The position numbers were made by a program, and so were the translations under genes. A stretch of DNA of 64,000 bases from PALSA-612 sp963776375 (GTDB lineage: Bacteria; Actinomycetota; Thermoleophilia; Gaiellales; Gaiellaceae). Under the pieces are notes generated by a model that was not told where the DNA came from, ran no database searches, and saw only the letters and a list, made by a program, of their open reading frames with translations. Within the stretch, counting starts at the first letter, position 1, and each line of letters begins with the position of its first letter. The DNA lies in NCBI GenBank assembly GCA_963776375.1, contig CAVZMF010000004.1, positions 1-64,000 of the forward strand, written 5' to 3'. Shown here piece after piece: positions 46,062 through 55,446 of this stretch.

Positions 46062-47264
46062 TCACGCGGAAGCGTGATCGGCGTAAAGGCGGATATAGGC
46101 GTCGATCTGGGGGTCGGACGCGAAGCGGGCCCGCGCGTCGGCGGCGGCGGCATCGCCCATTCGGGCACGGCGCACCGGGTCGGCGAGCAGCGACTCGATC
46201 GCCGTGGCCAGCACGGCCGGGTCGCCGGGCTCGACGAGGACTCCCGTCGCCTCCGTCACCTGCTCGGGGATGCCGCCCACGCGGCTCGCCACGACCGGCG
46301 TGCCGCACGCGAGCGCCTCCAGCACGCCGTTCGGGAACGTGTCGGCACGGGACGGGTGGACGTAGACGTCCGCGGCGCGCAGCCAGTCGGCAACCTTCCG
46401 GGGCGGAACGGTGCCGAGCGACCGGACGGTCGCCTGCCCGACCTGCTCCTCCACCGGGGAGGCATCGCCGAGGGCGACGGCCTCGACCGGAACGGAGAGC
46501 CGTCCCAGCGCCGCCCGCAGCGTGGCGAAGTCCTTGAACTCGTTCGCGCGGCCCCCCTGCGCGGCGAAGACGAGCAGCGGCACGCTCCTCGTCTCGGCGG
46601 GCGCACGAGGCGAAAAGACGTCGAGGTCGACGCCGTTCGGGATCACCTCGCGCCGGGCCGCCGCCGGGGCGAGCACGGAGCGCTCGACCATGTCCATCAG
46701 CCAACGCGAGGGTGTGACGGCGGTGAGCTCGAGCCCGTCATAGATCGAGCGCTTGCGCTCCAGGTTGAACGCGGTGCCGTCGCGGCGCAGCGCCGGGTAG
46801 GTGTCGAGATGCGGGCAGTTGCCGCAGCCGCGCAGCCAGCCGTCCGAGTCGAGCGGGTGGGCGCAGTGGCCGGTGAGCAGCCACGCGTCGTGCAGCGTCG
46901 CGACGAGCCGGGCGCGCCGCGCGAGCTCGGGCAGCGCGCGCAGGTCGAAGTAACCGCCGTGCAGGTTGTGGACGTGCACGACGTCGGGCGCCCACGGCGC
47001 CAGCTCGAGGACACGGTGCGAGGCGGGAAAGCGAAAGTCCTCGTGGCCGCGGAGCATGTCCAGAAGCACGCCCGGATCGCGGAGCGCTCGACCCTTCCGG
47101 GACCCGGAGCCGCCGATCTCGACCACGCCCTCCTCGTCCGTGCGCCGATAGCCGACCGCGAGCACGGCGTCGTGCCCGCGCTCGCGCAGGCCCCGGTGGA
47201 GCGACAGCGCGACCGCCTCGGCGCCGCCGCCGCGGTCCGCCGTCGAGATCTGGAGGATCTTCAT
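46062..47264 (-). CDS. Family 4 glycosyltransferase (WcaC-like)
   Basis: 400 aa, intact. MKILQISTADRGGGAEAVAL is the GT4 start with the G-G-A motif. VVHVHNLHGGYFDLRALPEL, LVATLHDAWLLTGHCAHPLD and LRGCGNCPHLDTYPALRRDG match WcaC-type transferases (H-x-L-H-G-x-Y, T-L-H-D-x-W-x-x-T-G-H-C, G-C-x-x-C-P). Then VIPNGVDLDVFSPRAPAETR, AAQGGRANEFKDFATLRAAL and YVHPSRADTFPNGVLEALAC (E-x7-E). The ATG overlaps the upstream GT2 stop (ATGA). Confidence 0.9.
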   Translation of the reverse strand: MKILQISTADRGGGAEAVALSLHRGLRERGHDAVLAVGYRRTDEEGVVEIGGSGSRKGRALRDPGVLLDMLRGHEDFRFPASHRVLELAPWAPDVVHVHNLHGGYFDLRALPELARRARLVATLHDAWLLTGHCAHPLDSDGWLRGCGNCPHLDTYPALRRDGTAFNLERKRSIYDGLELTAVTPSRWLMDMVERSVLAPAAARREVIPNGVDLDVFSPRAPAETRSVPLLVFAAQGGRANEFKDFATLRAALGRLSVPVEAVALGDASPVEEQVGQATVRSLGTVPPRKVADWLRAADVYVHPSRADTFPNGVLEALACGTPVVASRVGGIPEQVTEATGVLVEPGDPAVLATAIESLLADPVRRARMGDAAAADARARFASDPQIDAYIRLYADHASA

Positions 47265-48236
47265 GCGCGCGCCCAGCCGGCGAGGTGCCGCGCGGACTCG
47301 CCCACGCGCCCGTGGCGCACGGCGCGCTTCAGCAGGAGCAGCCGTGCCTGCCTCGCCAGCGTCCGCCGTGGCGGCGCTCCCGCGACCGCGGCAGCCGTGT
47401 CCAGCAGCGCCTCCGCCTCCGCCCCGCGGCCCACGCGGGTCAGCGTCGCCGCCCAGTGCACCGCGTCGGCGACGACCATGCGGTCGATCTCCTCCCGCGA
47501 CACGCCCAGCCGCTCGGCGACACCCTCGTCGAGTCGCTCGACCCCCGCGAGCGGGTCCGGGTCGGCCGGCACGGCGCTCGCGCGGCCGCGGCCCGGACGC
47601 AGAGCGAGCCCAGCGCCTGCCGCTCGAGCCTGGTCACGGAGAACTGCCCGGGATGGAACCGGTAGCGGACGACCGGCTCCTCGACCGCGGCCACGCCGTG
47701 TCGCTCCTGGAAGCGGAGCCAGAGGTCGTAGTCCTCGGACTGGTCGAGCCGGTAGCCGCCGAGCGCCCGGAAGGCGTCGGTGCGCATCACGACCGTGCCG
47801 TGGACGAGGTCGTTGCGGTCGACGAGGCTCGGCGTCGACGGCGCCCGCTCCCGGTCGAACTCGCGCCCCTGCTCGTCGACGAGCACGATCCCGCCCCCGA
47901 GCAGCGCCACATCCGGGCGCGCGTCGAGGACGGCGAGCTGCCGCTCGAGCCGGTCGGCGAGCGCCACGTCGTCGGCGTCCATGCGCGCGATCACCGGCGC
48001 CTGCGCCGCGGCGCACCCGGCGTTGAGCGCCGTCGCGAGCCCGCGCGGCGGCTGCGTCGAACACGCGGACGCGTGCATCGGCGATTCCGGCGAGCAGCCC
48101 CGGCGTCGCGTCGGTCGATCCGTCGTCGACGACGATCAGCTCCAGCTCGGAGACCGTCTGCGCCAGCACGCTCTCGACCGCCTCGACGAGGAAGCGCTCG
48201 CCGTCGCGGACCGGCATGACGACGCGAGACCCTCAC
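47261..48236 (-). CDS. Family 2 glycosyltransferase (three indels)
   Basis: GTG 48236 overlaps the upstream stop (GTGA). After an extra base near 48220, VVMPVRDGERFLVEAVESVL and ELIVVDDGSTDATPGLLAGI follow; a second near 48060 restores PRGLATALNAGCAAAQAPVI and ARMDADDVALADRLERQLAV (D-A-D-D metal site). HGTVVMRTDAFRALGGYRLD and QSEDYDLWLRFQERHGVAAV are the E-D-x-D acceptor region. A missing base near 47590 returns to the helical end (EEIDRMVVADAVHWAATLTR). Net one base extra: 975 bp, 324 aa. Typical of WcaA/RfaG-neighbour GT2 proteins. Confidence 0.75.
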
Positions 48237-49253
48237 AGCCCGACCAGCTCCGCGAAGAGCCGCCGGTGCCGGTCGACCCAGGGCGCGAGGTCGAACTGAT
48301 CGCGCGCGCGCCCGCGCCCGCCCGCGGAACTCGTCCAGCCCCCCGAGCACGTGCTCGACGGCGGCGGCGAGCAGGTCCGGCGCCGGCGGGACGTCCTGCT
48401 CCCAGGTCGTGTCGGAGCCGACGCCGATGCCGGCGTCGCCGACCAGCTCCGGGGTGCCGCCGCTCTCCGAGTGGACGACCGGCAGCCCGCAGGCGAGCGC
48501 CTCGAGCACGACGTTGGGACACGGGTCGTTCACCTTCGGGTGCAGGAGCACGTGCGCGCGGCGGTAGACGGACGGCGCGTCGCGCTGCGCGTAGCGGCCG
48601 GTGAAGAGCACGCGATCGGCCACGCCGAGCTGCTCGGCGAGCGCGTGCCCGTCCTCGACCAGCGTGCCGGTGACCAGCAGCCGCACGTCCCGGAGCGCAG
48701 CGATCGTGCGCAGCGCGGTGCCGAGCCGGTAGGGCTGGAACTGGTCGCCCGCCAGCAGCAGCACAGGCGGCCCCGCGGGCGGCTCCCCGGCGGGCGTGAA
48801 CTCGCTCGTGTCGACGGCGTTGTGCAGGACCTCCCAGCCGCCCGGCGGCGCGCCGAGGAAGCGGTCCGCGGCCGCCTTGCAGAACTCGCTCTGGTAGACG
48901 ACGTGGTCGGCTCGCCGGAGCACCGTCCGGAGGCGGTCGTTGAGCCCGTCCGTGCGGGTCCCGGCCCAGCCGGGATAGGCGACGCCGTTCTGGTTGACCA
49001 CGATCGGCGCCCGACGCTTCTTCGCGACGCGGATCACAGCCTGCTCGTCGCCCGGAAGCGAGCTGGAGCCGAGGTAGAGCAGGTTGAAGTCGCGCGGCCG
49101 GTTGGGGAAGACGGTCTGCAGGCGCTGGAACTTGACCATGCCGCCCTCGACGGGCTCGCCGGGCGCGGGCAGGCGCCGGTGGCCGTAGAAGACGGCGACC
49201 ACGTCGCGGGCGGGACGGCCGAGCCCGATCGCCGCCCGCCAGGCTCGCCTCAC
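48233..49253 (-). CDS. Family 4 glycosyltransferase (one frameshift near end)
   Basis: GTG 49253 (RRAWRAAIGLGRPARDVVAV) overlaps the upstream stop. FYGHRRLPAPGEPVEGGMVK and FNLLYLGSSSLPGDEQAVIR are N-terminal; VVNQNGVAYPGWAGTRTDGL, VYQSEFCKAAADRFLGAPPG and VLHNAVDTSEFTPAGEPPAG follow. Donor domain: VLLLAGDQFQPYRLGTALRT, RVLFTGRYAQRDAPSVYRRA and LHPKVNDPCPNVVLEALACG with GLPVVHSESGGTPELVGDAG. One extra base in a GC-run near 48310 precedes FDLAPWVDRHRRLFAELVGL. 1021 minus 1 gives 339 aa. Confidence 0.82.
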
Positions 49254-50369
49254 CTCTCCTCCATCGCCACGAACCCCGTGAAGAGGTCGCGCCAGCGCGG
49301 CCGCAGCGCCTCCCAGGAGCAGCTCTCCGCCGTCTCGCGCGCAGCGGCGAGCACCGGCTCGAGCTTCGCCTCCGAAGCCTGCGCCACCCGCACCATCGCT
49401 GCGGCGAGCCCCTCGGCGTCCTCGACGTCGCAGAGCCAACCGTTCTCGCCGTCGCGGACGAGGTCGGCGGCCTGGCCGACGCGAGTCGTCACGAGCGGGA
49501 CGCCGGTCGCCATCGACTCCAGCACCGCCTTCGGCCCGCCCTCGTCGCGGGAGGTGACGAGACAGACGTCGACGGCGCGGTAGGCACGGGCGACGGCGTC
49601 GAGGTCGGGCAGCTGCACGTGCCGGTACGCGACGCCGAGCCGCTCGAGCCCGCCGGCCACGAAGCCCCGCGCGGGGCCCGTGAGCAGCACCACCAGCTCC
49701 GGCACCTCGCGCGCGACCCGCGCGGCCACGTCCAGGAGCACGTCGGGCCCCTTGATCAGCTTCGGCTCGAGCCCCTCGCCCCAGCCGACGCCGTCCTTCT
49801 GGAACGAGCCGACGACGAAGCCGCCGTCCGGCAGCCTCAGCTCCCGCCTCGACTCGGCGCGCGACGGCGGTGTCGCGGCGCCGGAAGCGCGCGGTGTCGA
49901 CGCCGATCGGGATGCGGAACACCTTCTCCGGCGCGATCCCCGTCCCGAGCACGAGCTCCTCCATCGCCCGGTTCGAGACCTGGACGCGGTCGAGCTCCTC
50001 GTGGCGCGAGCGAACGGTCTCGTAGCACGTGTCGAACTCGGGCATGCCGGCCGTGCCCGGGCGGCCGTGGAGGTAGGCGACGCCGAGCCGGTTGCCGCGC
50101 CGCTCGAAGGGCAGGCCGATCAGCGAGAACTGGCTCGTGTGGAAGACGGACTGGTTGCGGACGCGCGCGATCCACGGCTCCGGCCCGACGCGGACGCCGA
50201 GCGACCGCGCGAGCTTCGCCACCTCGTTCGCGTCGTCGGCGATCGCCCAGCGGTTGCCGTCGCCGGCCACGAACAGGCGCGAGTGCGGCGGCCAGGACTG
50301 CGTCCGCCAGCCGATCGCGAGGCGGCGCAGCGGCGCGCCCACCCGTCGGATGTGTGTGGTCGCCGGCAC
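49250..50369 (-). CDS. Family 4 glycosyltransferase (one frameshift)
   Basis: First gene of the leftward unit that runs on to 43989 with repeated 4-bp overlaps. GTG 50369 starts PATTHIRRVGAPLRRLAIGW; RLFVAGDGNRWAIADDANEV, VFHTSQFSLIGLPFERRGNR, LGVAYLHGRPGTAGMPEFDT and VQVSNRAMEELVLGTGIAPE, then VFRIPIGVDTARFRRRDTAV. One extra base near 49858 precedes GGFVVGSFQKDGVGWGEGLE and PKLIKGPDVLLDVAARVARE, LVVLLTGPARGFVAGGLERL and VCLVTSRDEGGPKAVLESMA (E-x7-E). 1120 minus 1 gives 372 aa. Confidence 0.82.
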
Positions 50370-50410
50370 GATCGAATAGTGTCGCGAGCGTCGGTTAGGA
50401 AAGGGCAAAC

Positions 50411-50770
50411 GTGAAACACCTGGCGCTCGCGGTCACGGACCAGGAGCAATCGCGCCGCTTCTACGAGACGTACTTCGGCTTCGACGCTCAACCGCCGCGC
50501 AGGTACGACGGCGGCGTGCTGATGCTCTACGACGCCGACGGCTTCTCGCTCGCGCTCGGGCCGACCGACGAGCAGGTGCGGCTTCCCGCCTTCCTGCACT
50601 TCGGCGTCCACATGCCCAGCCCTGAGTCCGTCCGCGCCTTGCGCGACCGGCTCGTCGCCGACGGGGTCTCGATCGTCGAGGAGTGGGACGAGCCCGACTA
50701 CGTCAGCGTCAAGTGCTCGGACCCGGACGGCTACGTCGTCGAGGCCGCCTGGGAGCCGGACCGCGTCTAG
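50411..50770 (+). CDS. VOC (glyoxalase/bleomycin-resistance fold) protein
   Basis: 119 aa. GTG 50411 follows AGGAAAGGGCAAAC. The fold is two beta-alpha-beta-beta-beta units: KHLALAVTDQEQSRRFYETY and VLMLYDADGFSLALGPTDEQ, then LHFGVHMPSPESVRALRDRL and VSVKCSDPDGYVVEAAWEPD. Candidate metal ligands are His 3, Glu or Asp in the middle, His in FLHFGVH and Glu in VVEAAWE. VOC proteins include lyases, dioxygenases and resistance proteins; this one cannot be narrowed down. It is divergent from the GT cluster and a partial second copy lies at 53476-53700. Confidence 0.85.
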   Translation: MKHLALAVTDQEQSRRFYETYFGFDAQPPRRYDGGVLMLYDADGFSLALGPTDEQVRLPAFLHFGVHMPSPESVRALRDRLVADGVSIVEEWDEPDYVSVKCSDPDGYVVEAAWEPDRV

Positions 50771-51858
50771 CGGGCCCGCAGCCTGTACAGCGTCCCGGTC
50801 TCGGACGCCGCGTACAGCTCGCCCGACAGGTCCTGGCCGAACGTCGTCAGCTGCGAGATCGTGCCCGGCTCGCGGCGGACGCTGACCTTCGTCCCGCTTC
50901 GCAGCAGGCTCCAGATGCGGCCGTTGCAGTAGTCGCCGAAGAAGTATCGCCCTCGAACCGCCGGGATCGCCGCTCCGCGATAGACGTAGCCGCCGGTGAT
51001 CGAGCACGCGCCGGCGGTGTGCGGATAGACGTGGACGGGCTTCACGAGGGCGCCGTGCGTGTCGACCGCCTCCGGCTTGAACCGCGCCCTGCCCTCGTAC
51101 ACCGACCACCCGTAGTTGGCCAGCACGGCGAGCTGCGTCACCGGCCGGAAGTCGACCTCCTCCCAGGCGCTCTGGCCGACGTCGCCGATCCACAGGTTCC
51201 CGTTCGCCCGGTCGAACGTGAACCGCCAGGGGTTGCGCAACCCGTAGCCGACGATCTTCCAGCTGCTCCCCGGCTTCGACGGGTCGATCCGCAGCAGCTT
51301 GCCGAGCTGCGAGGAGAGGTTCTGGGCCCGGTCCTCCGGGTCGCCCCCGGAGCCGCCGTCGCCCATGCCCACGTAGAGGTATCCGCGCCGGTCGAACTGG
51401 AGCTGCCCGCCGTTGTGGTTCGCGTACGGCTGGTCGACGAACAGGAGCTGGCGGCGGCTGCTCACGACGCCGACGCCGCCGCTCGATCGGTACTCGTCGA
51501 CCCGCGTGTCGCCGTTCGTGTCGGTGTAGTCGACGTAGAAGAGGTGGTTCTTCGCGTAGCCGGGGCTGAAGGCGACGGACAGCAGGCCCTGCTCGGAGCC
51601 GTCGCTGCCGACCATCGGGCTCAGGTCGACGAACGTCCTCACGACCTTGCCGCCGCGGACGACGACGATCCGGCCCGGCTTCTCGACGACGTACAGGTTG
51701 CCGGGCTCGCCGGGCGCGGCTGCGATCGCGACCGGCGCGTCCAGGCCGGACACGATCGGCGCCCAGGTCGTCCGGGTCGCGCGGTCCTTCGCGGCCGCCA
51801 GGCCGCCGATGCCCGCCGTCAGCGCGAGCACGAGAACCACCATGACCCCCCGGCGCAC
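50767..51858 (-). CDS. Secreted PQQ-dependent sugar dehydrogenase (glucose/sorbosone dehydrogenase family)
   Basis: 363 aa with signal peptide (VMVVLVLALTAGIGGLAAAK). Six-bladed propeller marks: LDAPVAIAAAPGEPGNLYVV, DGSEQGLLSVAFSPGYAKNH, FYVDYTDTNGDTRVDEYRSS, ANHNGGQLQFDRRGYLYVGM with GDGGSGGDPEDRAQNLSSQL (catalytic His and Ca-binding area), GYGLRNPWRFTFDRANGNLW and IGDVGQSAWEEVDF. The C-terminal blade has SITGGYVYRGAAIPAVRGRY and FFGDYCNGRIWSL. Oxidises an aldose or related compound outside the cell, if PQQ is available. Its stop overlaps the VOC stop, convergent. Confidence 0.88.
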   Translation of the reverse strand: MRRGVMVVLVLALTAGIGGLAAAKDRATRTTWAPIVSGLDAPVAIAAAPGEPGNLYVVEKPGRIVVVRGGKVVRTFVDLSPMVGSDGSEQGLLSVAFSPGYAKNHLFYVDYTDTNGDTRVDEYRSSGGVGVVSSRRQLLFVDQPYANHNGGQLQFDRRGYLYVGMGDGGSGGDPEDRAQNLSSQLGKLLRIDPSKPGSSWKIVGYGLRNPWRFTFDRANGNLWIGDVGQSAWEEVDFRPVTQLAVLANYGWSVYEGRARFKPEAVDTHGALVKPVHVYPHTAGACSITGGYVYRGAAIPAVRGRYFFGDYCNGRIWSLLRSGTKVSVRREPGTISQLTTFGQDLSGELYAASETGTLYRLRAR

Positions 51859-51892
51859 GAGGACAAGGTAGCCCGCGGCGGCTGCGACGGGC

Positions 51893-53338
51893 GTGACACA
51901 ATCGCCGCCGGTGCGAGTCGCATTCGGAGTGCTGGCGTCGTGCGCATTGCTCCTGCCGGCCGTGGCGCGCGCCGGGGACTGGCTGCGGTTCGGCTACGAC
52001 CCCCAGCGGTCGAGCGCCCCCGCGGGCTCGACGGGGATCACCGAGCGCAACGTCGGCTCGCTGTCGCGTCTGCAGGTTCCGCTCGAAGGGGTGGCCGACT
52101 CGGCGCCGGCCTACGTCAGGGGCGCCCTCGTCGGCGGCGCCCGGCACGACACCTTCTTCGTGACGACCAACTACGGCCGGACGTACGCGATCGACGCCGA
52201 CACGGGGACCGTGCTCTGGCGGTTCGTGCCGCCCGGGATCGCCGCCTGGGACCACACGGCGCAGATCACCGAGTCGTCGCCGCTCGTCGATCCCGACCGC
52301 GAGCATCTGTACGCGGCGGCGCCCGACGGCAAGATCCACAGGCTCGACCTCGCCGACGGGAGCGAGACGACCACGGGCAACTGGCCGGCCGCGGTCACGC
52401 TCGATCCCAGGCACGAGAAGATCGCCTCCGCGCTGAACATGTCCCGCGGGCTCCTGCTCGTCGCGGTGGGTAGCTTCTTCGGGTACGCGCCGTTCGTCGG
52501 GCACGTCGTCGCCCTCGACCACGCGACAGGCAGGGTCGTGAACGTCTTCAACACGAGCTGCAGCAACCGGCATGTCCTGATCGACCCGAAGACGTGCGAC
52601 CTCGGCGGGCCGGGCCTGTGGGGGCGGTCGGGCGTGGTCGTGGAGCCGGGCAGCGGGCGCCTCTTGATCGCGACCGCCAACGGCTCCTTCAACGGGCGCA
52701 CGCTGTGGGGCGACAGCGTGCTCGAGCTGTCCCCGGACGCCGGCCGCCTGCTGCAGAGCTACACGCCTGCGAACGCCAGCTACCTCGAGGGCAGCGACCT
52801 CGACCTGGGCAGCAGCGCTCCCGCCGTCCTCACCTCGCACCTCGTCCTGCAGGGGAGCAAGGACGGCAAGCTCCGGCTCCTCGACCTCCGCAGGCTGAAC
52901 GGCCGCGACCGCTCACCCGGCCGGAAGGGCGGCGAGCTGCAGACGCTGTCCGCGCCGCGCGGCCGCGAGATGCTCACGGCCCCGGCCGTGTGGCGGAGCG
53001 GCGGGAAGACCTGGGCGTTCGTCGCCACGTACTCGGGGACCGGCGGCTACCAGCTCGTCCCCGGCCCGAAGCCCCGCCTCCGGGTCGTCTGGCAGAACCA
53101 CATCGGCGGATCGAGCCCCGTGATCGCGGGCGGGCTCCTCTACGTCTACGGCCCGCTCGCCGGCGGCCTGCGCGTCTACCGGCCCGCCACCGGCAAGCTG
53201 GTCGCCACCCTGCCCGCGGGCACCGGCCACTGGAACAGCCCCATCGTCGCCGACGGCCGCATCGCCCTGCCGGAGGGCAGCGCGAACTCGCACCACGTCG
53301 ACAGCGTCCTCGACATCTACCGGCTGCCCGCCGGGTGA
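51893..53338 (+). CDS. Secreted PQQ-type (BamB-like) beta-propeller protein
   Basis: 481 aa. The start is GTG 51893, or GTG 51911 just before the signal peptide (VAFGVLASCALLLPAVARAG). Repeated propeller blades: YGRTYAIDADTGTVLWRFVP, EHLYAAAPDGKIHRLDLADG, GHVVALDHATGRVVNVFNTS, SKDGKLRLLDLRRLNG and GGLRVYRPATGKLVATLPAG. The N-terminus DWLRFGYDPQRSSAPAGSTG is common to extracellular quinoprotein-like proteins. Cys pairs (NTSCSNRHVLIDPKTCDLGG) could form a disulphide. Whether it binds PQQ is unknown. It is divergent from the sugar dehydrogenase with a 34-bp gap. Confidence 0.82.
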   Translation: MTQSPPVRVAFGVLASCALLLPAVARAGDWLRFGYDPQRSSAPAGSTGITERNVGSLSRLQVPLEGVADSAPAYVRGALVGGARHDTFFVTTNYGRTYAIDADTGTVLWRFVPPGIAAWDHTAQITESSPLVDPDREHLYAAAPDGKIHRLDLADGSETTTGNWPAAVTLDPRHEKIASALNMSRGLLLVAVGSFFGYAPFVGHVVALDHATGRVVNVFNTSCSNRHVLIDPKTCDLGGPGLWGRSGVVVEPGSGRLLIATANGSFNGRTLWGDSVLELSPDAGRLLQSYTPANASYLEGSDLDLGSSAPAVLTSHLVLQGSKDGKLRLLDLRRLNGRDRSPGRKGGELQTLSAPRGREMLTAPAVWRSGGKTWAFVATYSGTGGYQLVPGPKPRLRVVWQNHIGGSSPVIAGGLLYVYGPLAGGLRVYRPATGKLVATLPAGTGHWNSPIVADGRIALPEGSANSHHVDSVLDIYRLPAG

Positions 53339-53345
53339 GCCGAGA

Positions 53346-53475
53346 CGGCCCGGGTCGCCTTCAACATGCGCCCGCTCGACCGGCCCTAGTGCGACCTCCG
53401 CAAGGGTACGAACGAAATCTCCGGCTGGCTCCGCGACTACCACGCCGAGCGCTGGTTCGACCTCTCCCGGCCGCG
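53346..53475 (+). pseudogene. Three-block internally deleted copy of the GT gene at 54501
   Basis: Block 1 (53346-53386) copies 54501-54536 (ARIAFNMRPLD). Block 2 (about 53389-53420) copies 54750-54780 (CDLRKGTNEI). Block 3 (about 53421-53475) copies 54834-54889 (SAWLRDYHAERWFDLSRP). The intervening DNA is missing, so this is a relic of a duplication with two internal deletions. Sequence identity of the blocks is high, so it is young. Confidence 0.8.
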
Positions 53476-53700
53476 GACGGGTTCTCGCTCGCGCTCGGGC
53501 CAACCGACGAGCCGGTCGGGCTCCTCGGTTTCATCCATCTCGGCGTCGGTCTACCGAGCCCGGAGGCCGTCCGCCCGTTCCGCGACCGACTCCTCGCAGA
53601 CGGCGTCCTGATCGTCGAATGTGGGACGAGCCCGAGTACCTCAGCGTCAAGTGCAGCGACCCAGACGGCTACGTCGTCGAGGCCGCCTGGGAGCCGGAGC
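53476..53700 (+). pseudogene. Partial copy of the VOC gene at 50411
   Basis: Matches 50539-50763 of the VOC gene: GFSLALGPTDEPVGLLGFIH, then LPSPEAVRPFRDRLLADGVL, KCSDPDGYVVEAAWEPE in another frame after an indel near 53615. The 5' third is missing. It is joined directly to the deleted GT copy and its end lies inside the sulfotransferase gene. Confidence 0.8.
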
Positions 53701-54478
53701 GCCCCACGAGCTCGCGGTAGCGGCGGATCCATTCCTCGTTCACGGCGTCGGCCTGCTGCTCCGTCCCCGGCGCGCCGGCGAACCCAGTCGGTACGTCGAC
53801 GCCGACCAGCTCGAGCACTCGACGGGCAGTCGCGGTCGGATCCGCCACCAGCTCCTCGTAGGTCAGTCGCAACGGATCGACGCCGTTCTCCTCGAACCAG
53901 CGGCGCCAGGCGCCGTTCTCCCGGGCGATCGCGCGCAGTCGGCCCTCGATCCCGTCCGGATCGAACCGCGGTTCGCCTGTCGCCGGCCGCCCGTCCGTCC
54001 ACCTCCCGGTCGTGATCGCCTTCCACCAGGACACCGCCTGCGCCAGCGTGTCCTTCCGGGTCATCGCCACGCAGCTCGGCCTGGGGAAGACCCTCTCGAT
54101 CACCTCGCGGTCGTTCGCTTCGCCGAGCCCGCGACGAAGGCGCAACAGGTAGAGGAATACCTCCACCTGGTCCCAGTGGAGCTTGATCCCGAGCGTGCCG
54201 GTGCCGCGCGCATGCCGCGTGCAGTCGACGAGATAGTCGTCAAACCGGCCGCGGCTTAGCCCGGGGACGACATCGCGTCGGAAAAACTCGCCGAAATACT
54301 CTCCCGCCCGGCCGACGAGACCTGTGTCAGCGAGCAGGTTGCCGAGCATCGTCGAGCCAGTGCGCGGTGTCGAGCAGATGAAGAACGAGCGCTCGACGCC
54401 GGCGGCCTCGATCCGCCCCCGCAGCGTCGAGACGTGCGCCGAGAGGCGAACGAGTGAGGCACGCACGGGTACCAGCAT
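53669..54478 (-). CDS. Stf0-type sulfotransferase
   Basis: PAPS-dependent sulfotransferase of the Stf0 (trehalose 2-sulfotransferase) family. ATG 54478, 269 aa. The 5'-phosphosulfate-binding motif is FFICSTPRTGSTMLGNLLAD, then TGLVGRAGEYFGEFFRRDVV; TGTLGIKLHWDQVEVFLYLL and CVAMTRKDTLAQAVSWWKAI (3'-phosphate-binding region with R-K-D-x-x-x-Q-A-x-S) are family signatures, followed by WRRWFEENGVDPLRLTYEEL and ADPTATARRVLELVGVDVPT. The last residues (SGSQAASTT and stop) are read from the antisense of the VOC scrap, so the natural 3' end was replaced by the rearrangement; the catalytic part is intact. Acceptor unknown, probably a surface glycan or glycolipid. Confidence 0.85.
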   Translation of the reverse strand: MLVPVRASLVRLSAHVSTLRGRIEAAGVERSFFICSTPRTGSTMLGNLLADTGLVGRAGEYFGEFFRRDVVPGLSRGRFDDYLVDCTRHARGTGTLGIKLHWDQVEVFLYLLRLRRGLGEANDREVIERVFPRPSCVAMTRKDTLAQAVSWWKAITTGRWTDGRPATGEPRFDPDGIEGRLRAIARENGAWRRWFEENGVDPLRLTYEELVADPTATARRVLELVGVDVPTGFAGAPGTEQQADAVNEEWIRRYRELVGRSGSQAASTT

Positions 54479-54500
54479 AGTCGGGGCTAGTCTGCCGCCC

Positions 54501-55446
54501 GTGGCCCGGATCGCCTTCAACATGCGCCCGCTCGACGAGCCCTGGGGCGGCGGCAACTGGTGGCTGGCGCAGATGGTGCGGCACCTCGAGGAGCACGGCT
54601 ACGACGTGCGCTTCGACCTCCGGCGCTCGCCTGACTGCGTCGTCGTCGTCGACCCGCGCGTGGGCGGCAACGTCGTCTTCGGCGCCGACGAGATCGACGC
54701 GCCACAAGGAGCCGCCACCCGGCGGCGCGCTGCCTGCACCGGATCAACGAGTGCGACCTCCGCAAGGGCACGAACGAGATCGACGCGCTGCTCGCGGAGG
54801 CCAACCGCGGTCGCCGACCACACGGTCTTCATCTCCGCCTGGCTCCGCGACTACCACGCCGAGCGCTGGTTCGACCTCTCCCGGCCGCACACCGTCGTCC
54901 CGAACGGCGCCGACCCGGCGGTGTTCAACGCCGAGGGAAGCGCCGAGCTCGACCCCGACGGGACGATGCGCCTCGTCACGCATCACTGGTCGGACAACCC
55001 GCTGAAGGGGTTCGACGTCTACCAGGAGGTCGACCGGCTGATCGCGGCCGGGCAGCTGCCCGGGCGTGGAGCTGTGGGTGATCGGCCGCTGGCCGAAGGA
55101 GTGCGACTGGCGGGCGGCGCGCACGTTCCCGCCGGCCACCGGCCCCGAGCTCGCCGGCCTGCTGCGGCAGTGCCACGTGTATCTGACGGCGTCGCGCTTC
55201 GAGCCCGGCGGGATGCACCACGTCGAGGGGGCGCAGTGCGGGCTGCCGGTGCTCTACCACGAGGACGGCGGCGGCATCGTCGAGACGGCGGGCAGGTACG
55301 GGATCGGCTATCGCGACGACGTGGCCGGCGCGATCGTGGAGATGCGGTCGCGCTACGCCGAGCTCCGCCGACGCGTGCTCGAGCTGGCGCCGTCCGGCGA
55401 GACGATGTGCGCGCGCTACGAAGAGGTGATCGAGAGCCTGATCTAG
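54501..55446 (+). CDS. Family 4-type glycosyltransferase (frameshifted)
   Basis: GTG 54501: ARIAFNMRPLDEPWGGGNWW, LAQMVRHLEEHGYDVRFDLR and VVVVDPRVGGNVVFGADEI. A frame change near 54700 and its reverse near 54806 enclose INECDLRKGTNEIDALLAEA; then VADHTVFISAWLRDYHAERW, VVPNGADPAVFNAEGSAELD and RLVTHHWSDNPLKGFDVYQE. One extra base near 55062 leads to MELWVIGRWPKECDWRAART, LLRQCHVYLTASRFEPGGMH and EGAQCGLPVLYHEDGGGIVE. Net restored length 314 aa. Its first 390 bp exist as a deleted second copy at 53346-53475. Divergent from the sulfotransferase, 22 bp apart. Confidence 0.75.
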
